A DNA stretch of 32,692 nt, from positions 1-32,692 of the forward strand of contig JAJYHT010000093.1 of NCBI GenBank assembly GCA_021784595.1. Reading direction: 5' to 3'. The number at the start of each line of letters is the position of its first letter. Position 1 is the stretch's first letter. Position numbers and translations under genes: made by a program. The notes under the pieces are model-generated. The model was given only the letters and a program-made list of their open reading frames with translations. It searched no databases and was not told the DNA's origin. This document shows positions 17,241-24,891 of this stretch, one piece after another. The stretch comes from Bacillota bacterium. Lineage in GTDB: Bacteria > Bacillota > Sulfobacillia > Sulfobacillales > Sulfobacillaceae.

Positions 17241-18407
17241 TTAAGAATCTGGCCGCGTATTAGCAATCCGCCCAGGGAACAATCGTTGATATTCAACCAA
17301 TCCGGCCAATACCTGATCCAGGTCAGCTTTATTGTTGTAATAGTGAAGACTAATGCGAATGGCTTTGCCACGCGGGCTGACGAAAATTCTACGCTGCTCT
17401 AGGAACTCGGCCAAATGATCTGCATTGTCCGTTAAAACAGCCACTTGGGGCCCTCGCTGCTGCGGATCGGTAGGCGAATATAGTGCCATATCCGCGTCGA
17501 CCAAGTTATCCTGCAAAATCTGAGCCAATTGCGAAACATGACTAAAGACCTCATCCGTGTTCGTTTCGTTTATCAGAGAAAGACCTGCAGAAGCCGCAAA
17601 AGCCGCGGGTATTGCCGGCGTTCCAGTTTGAAACCGGCGGGCATTTTCCGCATAATCCAGCACCCGTGGGGTAAACGCAAACGGCTCTTTGCGGCCGAAC
17701 CATCCCGTTAAAACGGGATCGATGGGTTGTTCCAATTCAGGGCGCACCCACAAAAAAGCAATGCCTGGAGCTCCTAAAAGATATTTCAATGTACCCGCCA
17801 CCAAATAATCACAATCTAGATCCTCAACATCGATGGGAACGACTCCCGCGCCTTGATATGCATCGACAATAACGCGAGCGCCGTGTCGATGAGCCTTTTC
17901 GGCGATTTCCCTCACTGATAGCCGTAAACCATTCGCATAGGACACCAATGGCGTCGAAACCAACGCCACCTCGTCGTTAATTTGGTCGAGATATTGTTCA
18001 GTTTGGACCAACCCGCGCTTGTCCGAAATGAACTGCACCGAGGCTCCTCGGGATTCTGCTGCCAACCAGACATGCGCAACCGAAGGAAATTCCAGATCGT
18101 TGGTCAAGATAACCTTCTTAGATCCAATAAATGATTGGGCGGAAACAACTTGAAAAGCGCCTTCGGATGCGCACGATACCGTCGCGACATCTTTTGGATC
18201 AGCATGAATCAGTTGGGCAAACGCTAGACGTGCACGGTCTACTTCACTCATCCAATATTGCCATGGAGCCCCATGAATACGCCAACTCGTCATAAACTCA
18301 CTCATAGCCACCATGACTCGATCGGATAACGCCCCCTCGCTACAACTGCACAAGTGAACGCTGTCGGAAAAAACGGGAAAGTGATCACGAAACTCTGTTG
18401 CTTGCAC
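17241..18407 (-). CDS. PLP-dependent aminotransferase class V (cysteine desulfurase/kynureninase-like)
   Basis: A protein of about 389 residues with fold type I PLP features: CASEGAFQVVSAQ near the phosphate-binding loop, VIVDAYQGAGVVPIDVEDL with the PLP-contacting Asp, and the Schiff-base lysine in DYLVAGTLKYLLGAPG. The C-terminal FVSPRGKAIRISLHYYN is typical of the class V small domain. Members act as cysteine desulfurases, kynureninases, serine-pyruvate aminotransferases or racemase-like enzymes; no specific role can be assigned. The GTG start at 18407 is chosen because AGGGGG lies 7 bases upstream; a longer frame would begin inside the promoter. It diverges from the XRE-cupin gene, and a truncated permease follows it. 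Confidence 0.85.
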   Translation of the reverse strand: MQATEFRDHFPVFSDSVHLCSCSEGALSDRVMVAMSEFMTSWRIHGAPWQYWMSEVDRARLAFAQLIHADPKDVATVSCASEGAFQVVSAQSFIGSKKVILTNDLEFPSVAHVWLAAESRGASVQFISDKRGLVQTEQYLDQINDEVALVSTPLVSYANGLRLSVREIAEKAHRHGARVIVDAYQGAGVVPIDVEDLDCDYLVAGTLKYLLGAPGIAFLWVRPELEQPIDPVLTGWFGRKEPFAFTPRVLDYAENARRFQTGTPAIPAAFAASAGLSLINETNTDEVFSHVSQLAQILQDNLVDADMALYSPTDPQQRGPQVAVLTDNADHLAEFLEQRRIFVSPRGKAIRISLHYYNNKADLDQVLAGLVEYQRLFPGRIANTRPDS

Positions 18408-18444
18408 AAAACCGCCCCCTGTGACCAGGTGTAAAATTATTTTA

Positions 18445-18455
18445 GTAACACTAAC
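18445..18455. promoter_or_regulatory. Candidate operator motif GTAACACTAAC (copy 1)
   Basis: This 11-mer recurs with one change (GTAACAGTAAC) at 18923-18933, in front of the divergent XRE-cupin regulator. Shared motifs before a regulator and its divergent neighbour are typical operator sites. Only two copies exist, so chance cannot be excluded. Confidence 0.35.
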
Positions 18456-18459
18456 ACCG

Positions 18460-18488
18460 ACATTACGTAGTAAAACTGGTTTTGTCAA
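18460..18488 (-). promoter_or_regulatory. Putative promoter of the aminotransferase gene
   Basis: On the minus strand TTGACA (18483-18488), a 17-base spacer and TAATGT (18460-18465). The -35 is perfect, the -10 weak. It lies about 55 bases before the GTG start and upstream of the GTAACACTAAC motif, so a regulator bound there would sit at or just past the transcription start. Confidence 0.45.
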
Positions 18489-18900
18489 CAGAGTGTTGAG
18501 AGTGGCTCAAACATAGAATGCCTGCACTGACACCTTTGGGCTTGGTGCAGCAAGCATTTTTTCCTGCGAAAAGGTGTGCTGTCAAGGATTTTTCAATAAC
18601 CCCGAGACCCTTCGCGCAAGCTTACAAATCATGGACAATTGGCCGCATTATGTAGAACGGTTTGTCTTTATAGAATCCAGTCAACTCCATTCCCCTCCCG
18701 TCAGCATGCCCAAGGGTAAAGACGGTCTTAGTGCTTTGGCACCGGCAACGCTCGATGGGTCCAAGCCTCACCGCATGATAGCCATGGCACCGCATCTACC
18801 CCTTTGCCGGATAACTGGTCACCCCATCATGCTAATCCCATCCTATAAGTCCTCTACTGATAGCGTGCGATAATCACATTGATCGACTAAGGCGCGCGTT
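18489..18900. other. Spacer between divergent genes with a hairpin plus T-run and an unassigned frame
   Basis: A stem of CTGCAC/GTGCAG extended by AATGC/GCATT (18517-18558, with a 3-base bulge) is followed by a run of six T on the plus strand, so it looks like an intrinsic terminator although no plus-strand gene ends here. A 99-codon plus frame at 18574-18873 has a GTG start, no good ribosome site and no recognisable motif; I do not call it a gene. The region may be decayed DNA that separated an originally compact divergent promoter. Confidence 0.35.
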
Positions 18901-18922
18901 TTGTACGAGAAAACGCTACAAT

Positions 18923-18933
18923 GTAACAGTAAC
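18923..18933. promoter_or_regulatory. Candidate operator motif GTAACAGTAAC (copy 2)
   Basis: Partner of the motif at 18445-18455, here 28 bases before the XRE-cupin ATG and directly after a -10-like TACAAT (18917-18922). No good -35 is seen. Autoregulation by the XRE-cupin protein is inferred. Confidence 0.35.
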
Positions 18934-18961
18934 TTCTGGAGAAAGCGGAGGAATTTAAGGC

Positions 18962-19498
18962 ATGTTGGGACCACGTTTGCGAGACTTGCGGCACTCTCGT
19001 CGATTAAGCTTAAAATCATTGGCAAAGGACGCAGGCATTTCAATTGCACTGCTCAGTCAAGTAGAACGGGAGCGCCTTGATCCCAGTTTGGATACCTTGC
19101 GCAAGTTAGCCAAAGCCCTAGACGTACCAATTTTCAGCTTGTTTCAAGATTCTCGTGACATGGCCGCAGCAGTGGTTCCAGCAAATCGTCGACTATCCAT
19201 CAGCGCGTCCCCCGATTCGGTCACCTATAGCCGTATCTCCCCTGGCTTTGGCCAGCTAGAAGTGCTCGAAGGAATTTTGCAACCTGGGGCTGCCTCCTCG
19301 CCCGAGTTGTGGGCGCACAACTCGGAAGAATGTGCGGTGGTTCTCCAAGGCGTCCTAACAGTAGAGTTCTCCGAGGAATCATTTACTTTAGAACGCGGCG
19401 ACAGTATATACTTCGACTCCCGGCGAGCCCATCGATATGTAAACCGTGCGGACCAACGCTGCAACTATATCGTAACCGTAACTCCGCCTAGTTTTTAA
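18962..19498 (+). CDS. XRE-family regulator with C-terminal cupin domain
   Basis: A 178-residue regulator. An XRE helix-turn-helix fills residues 4-58 (LRDLRHSRRLSLKSLAKDAG, then ISIALLSQVERERLDPSLDTL). A cupin effector domain covers about 85-178, with LWAHNSEECAVVLQGVLTVE, then LERGDSIYFDSRRAHRYVN. Such proteins (SutR/PuuR-like) sense small amino-acid or amine ligands. GGAGG lies 11 bases before the ATG. The divergent aminotransferase and its former permease are the likely targets, which would make this an amino-acid-related local regulator. The next gene downstream converges on it, with 78 bases between and no clear terminator. Confidence 0.9.
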   Translation: MLGPRLRDLRHSRRLSLKSLAKDAGISIALLSQVERERLDPSLDTLRKLAKALDVPIFSLFQDSRDMAAAVVPANRRLSISASPDSVTYSRISPGFGQLEVLEGILQPGAASSPELWAHNSEECAVVLQGVLTVEFSEESFTLERGDSIYFDSRRAHRYVNRADQRCNYIVTVTPPSF

Positions 19499-19576
19499 TA
19501 CAAACTAAGAAAACTGCCTCTGGAATCGTTGCCATACCGTATCAGAGAGCCCGTGAGTCGATTATCAACGCCCTTG

Positions 19577-20470
19577 TCACATGTTCAGGTTTGAAGCGGA
19601 TACAGTGGAGAGAAAATCCAACAACGGTGGATAGTAGTGTTCAGGATCGTCCCACATGGCCATATGGCTGCCTAGTGGGCAAATTACCGCCTGGGCGTCA
19701 GGCATCCTACGCGCCATATGCAACACATCGTCCGGATTCATGGTGTCATGACGACTTCCTATCAGCAGTGACGGAGTGGCAATCTTGTCTAAATCCGCCC
19801 AACGGTCCCAGTCTTTAAAGGTCCCCGTCACAAAAAACTCGTTCGGTCCTTGCATGGTTTCATAGACTTCGGGGTTTAAGTGCTCAAAACTTCTGACCAC
19901 AGCCATGGGCCATGGATCTAGCCGGCAAAGGTGTTCCTTGTACAACCCATCCATTATGGCCAGATAACGGGGATGCGTGTATTCCTGCGTCGTTTCATAA
20001 AACGCCATTTCGTCTTGGGCAGATTGGGGCAGACAGGAGCGCAAGAGGTTCAAATGTGTAACGTAAGACTGAATGCTGGCCACCATATTGGAGATAACCA
20101 GGCCTTTTAGATGCGGCCCATACTTTAGCGCATATTCTATGGCCAGCATGCCTCCCCAAGACTGTCCAAACAAGATCATCTGCTCGATGCCCAGCGCCTG
20201 TCTGACCTCATCCACTTCATCGCAAAAACGTTGCACGGTCCAGAGCGTTTTATCGTCCGGTTGATCGGAAAAATACGAGCCTAATTGGTCGTAGAAATAT
20301 AGCCGGAAACGATCCAAAGGAATGTGATCTTTTAAACACTCAAGATATTCATGATTGGCGCCGGGTCCTCCGTGCAGCAAAAGGATGGGCATCTCTCCCG
20401 TGCCTACTTGGCGCGTCCACACTCGATACCCATTTTGTAACTCGATGAGCTTTGAGCGTCCTTCCATCAT
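19577..20470 (-). CDS. Proline iminopeptidase-like alpha/beta hydrolase (S33 family)
   Basis: A 297-residue alpha/beta hydrolase. It carries the oxyanion motif HGGPG (33-37), the nucleophile elbow GQSWGG with Ser104, a likely acid Asp in LLIGSRHDTMNPD and the His in PLGSHMAMWDDPEHYY. The HGGPG plus GQSWGG pair is characteristic of the proline-specific peptidase subfamily, which releases N-terminal proline or hydrolyses amino-acid amides. The DQLGSYFSDQP segment stands where homologues usually have DQRGSGRS. Two consecutive ATGs make the start ambiguous by one codon, with GGCGGGG just upstream. It follows the smaller hydrolase by about 50 bases and may be co-transcribed with it and the sigma factor. 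Confidence 0.87.
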   Translation of the reverse strand: MMEGRSKLIELQNGYRVWTRQVGTGEMPILLLHGGPGANHEYLECLKDHIPLDRFRLYFYDQLGSYFSDQPDDKTLWTVQRFCDEVDEVRQALGIEQMILFGQSWGGMLAIEYALKYGPHLKGLVISNMVASIQSYVTHLNLLRSCLPQSAQDEMAFYETTQEYTHPRYLAIMDGLYKEHLCRLDPWPMAVVRSFEHLNPEVYETMQGPNEFFVTGTFKDWDRWADLDKIATPSLLIGSRHDTMNPDDVLHMARRMPDAQAVICPLGSHMAMWDDPEHYYPPLLDFLSTVSASNLNM

Positions 20471-20519
20471 TTCCCCGCCTGTCTCTACTGATTTGCCAAC
20501 TACCCAACTTCAACAGCCA

Positions 20520-21125
20520 TCAGTCCGTTGACACCACCGCCAAGAACTCCCCCACCACATTTTCCAACAGCTGCCGATCGGGACCATTCCATATGTTTTG
20601 CGCATGCCGACTGCCAGCAATTTCTCGCAAAACCTTCGGTTCTGGCGCCCACTCAAACACCGAAAGAGTCTGGTCACGCATCATTTCTTGAGCACTGACC
20701 ACAAAGAGCTTTGGGATCTCCCCCAGACTGGCCGCAACTCCGGCATCCACCATGACGGTGGACCAAGTCATTACGGCCTTAAACTGTTGAGGATCTCTTG
20801 CCACTGCTCGCAGCACCCCGCCGCCGCCGCGTGAGGCTCCCAATGGCACCACATCGTGGCCTCTCTGCGTTAATTCGCCGGCGACTGCCAGAACATCCCA
20901 TTCGATGGCATCCGCGCCCAAACTTCCGATGGTGGATTTTCCATATCCCCGAAAATTGGGGATGGCTACGGTATAGCCCTGGCCTGCTAATGCATCGCCA
21001 TATTCAACAAAGCTATCACGGTCAAACGCTTTCCCATGGCACAAGATTACGGCGGTTTTCCCTTGCGCCGAATAATACGTTTCGATCACGGCGCCATCCA
21101 TGGTGGTAATCACTAAATCTTCCAT
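20520..21125 (-). CDS. Small alpha/beta hydrolase
   Basis: A 201-residue alpha/beta hydrolase of the dienelactone-hydrolase/BAAT-like kind: VILCHGKAFDRDSF (oxyanion region), VAIPNFRGYGKS, and the nucleophile elbow GASRGGGG. The His near SRHAQNIWNG is a candidate catalytic residue. The start at 21125 is chosen because GGAGG lies 7 bases upstream; an upstream in-frame start would add ten residues without a ribosome site. Its substrate is unknown. It follows the sigma factor gene by 58 bases on the same strand. Confidence 0.8.
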   Translation of the reverse strand: MEDLVITTMDGAVIETYYSAQGKTAVILCHGKAFDRDSFVEYGDALAGQGYTVAIPNFRGYGKSTIGSLGADAIEWDVLAVAGELTQRGHDVVPLGASRGGGGVLRAVARDPQQFKAVMTWSTVMVDAGVAASLGEIPKLFVVSAQEMMRDQTLSVFEWAPEPKVLREIAGSRHAQNIWNGPDRQLLENVVGEFLAVVSTD

Positions 21126-21183
21126 TAACACACCTCCAGGTCCCCATATTACCACGACCTAATAGGGTTCTGGACGATCAAGG

Positions 21184-21717
21184 CTATAGCGCTAAAAAAT
21201 CTTGTTGCAACCGCCTTCGGGCACGGAACAACCGCATCTTTACTGCAGCTGGGGTAACTTTTTCCCGGATTCCGATGTGAATTAGACTTTCGCCGCCCAC
21301 GTAATGCTGCCATAGCCATTGTCGTTCGCGGTAGGGCAGTATTTTTTCCAAAGTAAGTTGCCACTCAATGGTCAGCATTTTCTCATCCCACGAGCCCACA
21401 TATTTTGTGACGATATCCATCGCGACCATATCCTCAGGATGCGCCGCAGCTCGCCGATAGGCACTCACCAAATAGTTGTGGCAAATCACTCGCAATAAGG
21501 GAGCAGGTGGAGCTTCTCCATGGACCAAAGACCATTGCCATCCCCGACCTAAACTTTCTTGGACCACGTCTTCAATTTCCAGGCCTTGGGGCATCGACCG
21601 ATATCTTAGCCATTGTTCCAGCATGCGCCGCCCTTTTGGTACCCATTCTTCGGCCAGGCGAGCCAATTCAGGGCTGGCCGCCGGATCCGTCGCGTCTAAC
21701 AGTGCGGTACACCTCAT
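21184..21717 (-). CDS. ECF-like sigma-70 family sigma factor
   Basis: A 177-residue protein with two sigma regions. Region 2 includes QGLEIEDVVQESLGRGWQWS and the LRVICHNYLVSAYRRA helix; region 4 ends in LIHIGIREKVTPAAVKMRLF, then RARRRLQQDF, a clear sigma-4 helix-turn-helix. No region 1 or 3 is present, as in extracytoplasmic-function sigma factors. The start at 21717 has AAGGAG 7 bases upstream; a longer open frame upstream has no coding character. No anti-sigma gene is adjacent: the two following genes are alpha/beta hydrolases, which may be its regulon or only neighbours. Confidence 0.82.
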   Translation of the reverse strand: MRCTALLDATDPAASPELARLAEEWVPKGRRMLEQWLRYRSMPQGLEIEDVVQESLGRGWQWSLVHGEAPPAPLLRVICHNYLVSAYRRAAAHPEDMVAMDIVTKYVGSWDEKMLTIEWQLTLEKILPYRERQWLWQHYVGGESLIHIGIREKVTPAAVKMRLFRARRRLQQDFLAL

Positions 21718-22171
21718 GGCAATTCTCCTTTTTCTATTGCAAGAGATTTCCATTTTAGAGTACCGAAGAATGTTGGAGTTATCCTGAGAAAGGGCTGAAT
21801 AAATCCTTAACATCAGATAAATCCAGCCACAACTTTTAGATCCCAGCATCTCAATGAACAATTTGCATTCAATCAACGCAACTTTCGCGGGTAAATACAC
21901 CGGGAGTTTCCACTTCCTATGCGGGTTTGGGGATTTTCCCTGTGAGCTTGACTCATGGATGCGGTTACGCAGAGGTTGGAAGATTGCGCAAAAGTGCCCG
22001 ATAGAGGGCATCGACTGGATGGGTTGGGCGTTAAGCCCAGTGTTTCTTGCAATGCGGCCTGGCAGCCACCATGATCTGGGGAACCATTGCCCAGGTTACA
22101 TCGGACAGTTTATCGACCATGGGAAAAGGGATAGCGGCGACGGTCCGCAAATCGGCGCCAGATAGCGCTTC
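21718..22171. other. Spacer between the sigma gene and the IS4 remnant
   Basis: No gene could be supported. Open frames on both strands lack motifs and ribosome sites. The 22030-22170 part may be decayed sequence from the end of the IS4-type element, but no conserved motif is left. No clear sigma promoter was found upstream of 21717. Confidence 0.4.
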
Positions 22172-22293
22172 TTAGGCTAAAAAGAGGTACCGCCAGCAGA
22201 CCAACGTGGTGTGGGCGGTCAGAGCGTCATACGACCGGCTTTGAAACTCGGAGGCCAACCCAAGAAAGGACTTGCTGACCTTGAAGAAGGTTT
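22172..22293 (-). pseudogene. IS4-family transposase remnant, 3' exon
   Basis: The minus strand reads TFFKVSKSFLGLASEFQSRS, then YDALTAHTTLVCWRYLFLA and a stop. This is the segment just after the catalytic Glu of IS4-type transposases: FFK..K..L.LA.E.Q.RSYDAL.AHTT. It continues the reading of the fragment at 24120-24305. The two are separated by the group II intron. Confidence 0.75.
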
Positions 22294-22332
22294 GTCGGGT
22301 AAGAACTGGCGCGGTATCGTCGCGACCCGTCT

Positions 22333-22367
22333 CCAGCCCGCTCGCGAGGTTTTCCCTCAAGCCGCTC
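22333..22367 (-). ncRNA. Group II intron domain V-like hairpin
   Basis: On the minus strand, downstream of the reverse-transcriptase stop, the sequence folds as GAGC, GG, CUU, GAGG, a GAAAA loop, CCUC, a 2-base GC bulge, GAG, CGG, GCU. An AGC triad at the 5' base and a 2-base bulge opposite are domain V features. The lower stem is imperfect, so the RNA may no longer be active. Confidence 0.5.
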
Positions 22368-22391
22368 ACCCCATAATCTTCGTCAAAAGGG

Positions 22392-23632
22392 TTATGCGAC
22401 CCATTGAGGTGGCGGACACTTTCCTGGATATCCGTCGGCGCTTTTGAGGAGGTGGACTTGCCACTCCCAGTAGAGCCCCAATACGCCGTACAGATCTGCG
22501 TTACTCCATCTCCGCCATCCGATGCTACGCTTGTGTCTTCGCTTCCTTCGGCTCAGCAGCGTGCGGATTTTCATCTCGGTATAGCCACAGATTTCCCCGA
22601 ATGCGCGACTGGAGTTGCCGACCCGGAAGTAGTTCACCCATCGGGTCAATAGGGCATTGACTTGGTTCACGATGTCTTTTGCCGGTTTGCCTCCCCCATT
22701 TTGGATCACTTCCCGAATTCGCGCTTTAATGGCCTTCCGGGCCTTCTTCTTCGGGGTCATCAGGATAAAATATCCGGTTCTGCCGCGGTTCTAGACTCGT
22801 CTGACATCAAAGCCGCGAAAGGAGAAGGAGTCTCCTTTTAAGACGTCGACCATCCGAGTTTTCTTCCGGTTCAGTTCCACCCCCAAAGGTTCCACGTGTT
22901 CCTGCAGTCGCTGTAATGCCAACTCGGCCCACCCGCGTTAGCTGGAGTGTCCACTGACGGTGATGACCATATCATCGGCGAACCGATGATAGTTCACGGA
23001 TTCGTATGGGCCTTCCGCTGTTTTGCGGCGGATGGCCTCGAACGCCCAGTCCACCTCATTCAGGTAGATATTCGCAGCGAGTGGAGAGAACGGACCCTTG
23101 GGGAAACGCCGACTTTGCCCGCCACCTTAATCAGCTGTTTGACTACTTGGGGGATCTTGAACCCGTTTTGCAATTTTCTCCAGCAATCCGTGATGCCGTA
23201 TCCTATCGAAGAAGCGGGACAAATCCACGTCAATTACGGTCGGCATCCGTCGCAGGATACTGCGACGCAAAGATGGTTTCCAGTATCAGTTTCAACGCGC
23301 CTTATGCCACCCGATCCGGAATACTGAGAATTAGTGGGGTTTTCATTTGCCCGTTGGCCTTCGTAATGTCCTTTGCGATTGGGTTGTGGCTGGCAGGTTC
23401 CGGCCTGGAGCTCTGCGCGAATGCTTTCCAGGAACTCTCTGACGCCCGCTTGCTCCACATCCGCGAAACTTTGCCCGTCGATGCCTGGGGCTCCGCCATT
23501 TTTCTTCGCCTCGTAGAGGGTCGTCATATGGGTGATGTGGGTGAATAGTCCCCAGAATCGGTGCGTAGGTACAGACTTCGCCTTTTGATATATCCGCCGT
23601 CTTAGCTCCTGCAAGTTGTTGTGTTTTTGTCA
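22392..23632 (-). pseudogene. Group II intron reverse transcriptase/maturase, multiply frameshifted
   Basis: The N-terminal piece (23614 down to about 23300) reads RRRIYQKAKSVPTHRFWGLF and NGGAPGIDGQSFADVEQAGV, the standard start of bacterial intron RTs. The catalytic box is FADD (22971-22982), the usual YADD with Phe, in NYHRFADDMVITVSG. The C-terminal piece (22760 to 22392) reads KKKARKAIKARIREVIQNGG, then LLTRWVNYFRVGNSSRAFGE and RRKRRHKRSIGWRRW, the maturase/HNH-less C-terminus. The parts lie in different frames, so several frameshifts have destroyed the protein. Confidence 0.88.
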
Positions 23633-24119
23633 TGGCACCCTGGCCTCCTTCGATCGTACGGAATGTTTACAGGTTCGGACCCTTTCCTGCACGCGTATCC
23701 ACGGTACTCCGGTCCGTTCCGCCACCTGCCGCACTCATTTCCGGTTATAGAGGCAGCCTCCTCGATGAGGTTTCTTCATCGGGTGTCGAGGGCTTCTCCC
23801 GTTTCCACAGCATCTTTCCCTCCATGTCGCTGCTGATACCCCGCTGGGAAGAACTGCCTTTCAGACTTGTTTCGGTCAGTCCTTGTTGCTTTCGCGCGTT
23901 ATCGACCGTCTCAGCCACCAGAATTGCGTGTAACGAGGCTACATCTGCGTTCACTAGGCGTTACAACCTGGAGTTTTGCCCGTGCTCCTAATGAGCACGC
24001 TGTCAGAGGGCTCCACCGTCTCGTTTTACTTCACGGTGCCTCTCAGGCTACGGGAGAGTAGTCTTTTGCTCCCGGTCGGACTGGCACCGGCTAGATGTTG
24101 TGTCCTTAGCTGGACACGC

Positions 24120-24305
24120 CAATGTCCCACCGCTTGCCATAAAGCCGTATGGCTTCGTCGTCGACCAAGCTCACGTCGGTGCATAAAAGCGCGAGTCATT
24201 GGCGCGACTGGCCGCGCCGATTTCGAATGAATAGCAATTTTACGGGCAACGGCCCCGGAGGGGTCGGAAGTTGAACAACGCTAGAGTCTTTCACATCATG
24301 ACTGT
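24120..24305 (-). pseudogene. IS4-family transposase remnant, 5' exon
   Basis: The minus strand reads VKDSSVVQLPTPPGPLPVKL, then LFIRNRRGQSRQ, a stop, and LALLCTDVSLVDDEAIRLYG then KRWDI. This matches the IS4-family block before the catalytic glutamate (VKLVFVRNR...WLAILSTD..L...EIIR.YGKRWDIE). The stop (TGA) replaces an expected TGG codon. Further upstream, coding similarity cannot be followed. Together with 22172-22293 it gives Y-(2)-R-(3)-E-(6)-K. Confidence 0.72.
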
Positions 24306-24795
24306 CCCGCGGAGACCGCTTCATGACGTGTCAGCGATGGAATCTGGGGACAGCTCGCCGACGCGAACCAGCTCAGCACAGAGCGCCAGTTCCACAACAG
24401 GTTTTTGAAATACGACATCTTTGCCTAAGGAAATTTCTTACGCATTTCGTGTGTCGAGCCGGCGCCAAAAGTTCCGTCTCCCATACTCATGGGGCGTTTG
24501 ATCAGAACCTGCAATGAAGACCTAACACTGAGTTGAACAGTCGGTGCAGATAGGTATGCCGGGAGCCCTGAAATCCCTCGCCACCACCGCCCCATTGGAA
24601 GTGCCCCACAGTACATGTTTTTCTAACCTCCCCCCAAAGCGGGTGGCCAATGGTTAGACCACATGTAATGGTTCGGTCCATCAAGAGCCCTGGACGTAGA
24701 CGTTTAAAAACAAGTGTAGGGGGATGAGATCATTCGGCAAAAAGGGGAAGATTCGATAAAAAAGCAATTCTACTAAATAGTGCAGGAGATCCATT
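24306..24795. other. Spacer between the IS4 remnant and the TldD operon
   Basis: No gene is supported. Part of it may be decayed IS4-element DNA. An A+T-rich stretch near 24740-24780 precedes the short ORF and could hold the operon promoter, but I found no convincing -35/-10 pair. Confidence 0.4.
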
Positions 24796-24870
24796 ATGGG
24801 CGGAGAATCTCATGTCGATACCCAGTGTATAAAAATGCAGAACTTTAAACCAAGGGTATCCACAGAATAA
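24796..24870 (+). CDS. Short ORF of 24 codons upstream of tldD (leader or precursor peptide candidate)
   Basis: ATG at 24796 is preceded by GCAGGAG with a 7-base spacer, and the frame ends with TAA at 24870, 21 bases before the TldD-like start. The peptide begins MGGESHVDTQCIKM and ends PRVSTE, with one Cys, one His and several polar residues. TldD/TldE-type proteases trim modified peptides such as microcin B17 and other RiPPs, and some have their substrate encoded just upstream. It could equally be a translation-coupling or attenuation leader, or a chance frame. Only position and the ribosome site support it. Confidence 0.4.
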   Translation: MGGESHVDTQCIKMQNFKPRVSTE

Positions 24871-24891
24871 CTGCAGGAGGAGGCCCCAATC

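Larger units (their letters stand above)
22294..24119 (-). mobile_element. Degraded group II intron inserted in an IS4-type transposase gene
   Basis: The boundaries were set by rejoining the exons: GACATTG (minus strand, ending at 24120) joined to AAACCTTCTTC (from 22293) restores GAC ATT GAA ACC TTC TTC in frame. The 1826-base insert has the right size for a group II intron: about 490 bases of RNA domains, a reverse-transcriptase frame, and a 3' part. A domain V-like hairpin (AGC, GAGG, GAAAA loop, CCUC, GC bulge) is at 22333-22367, followed by a domain VI-like stem and a 3' end in AC. The 5' end reads GCGTG rather than the usual GTGYG. Confidence 0.75.

Noticed and set aside
18574-18873. 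A 99-codon plus-strand gene
   Set aside because: No ribosome site, no recognisable motif, and it lies in a spacer that looks decayed.
21718-22011. N-terminal extension of the sigma factor
   Set aside because: The open frame continues upstream, but the ATG at 21717 has AAGGAG at good spacing and the extension lacks sigma-factor character.
22392-23632. A working group II intron reverse transcriptase
   Set aside because: N-terminal, FADD-containing and C-terminal parts are in different frames, with several frameshifts.
23621-24230. Plus-strand open frames across the intron 5' part
   Set aside because: They are antisense to intron RNA domains and show no protein motif.
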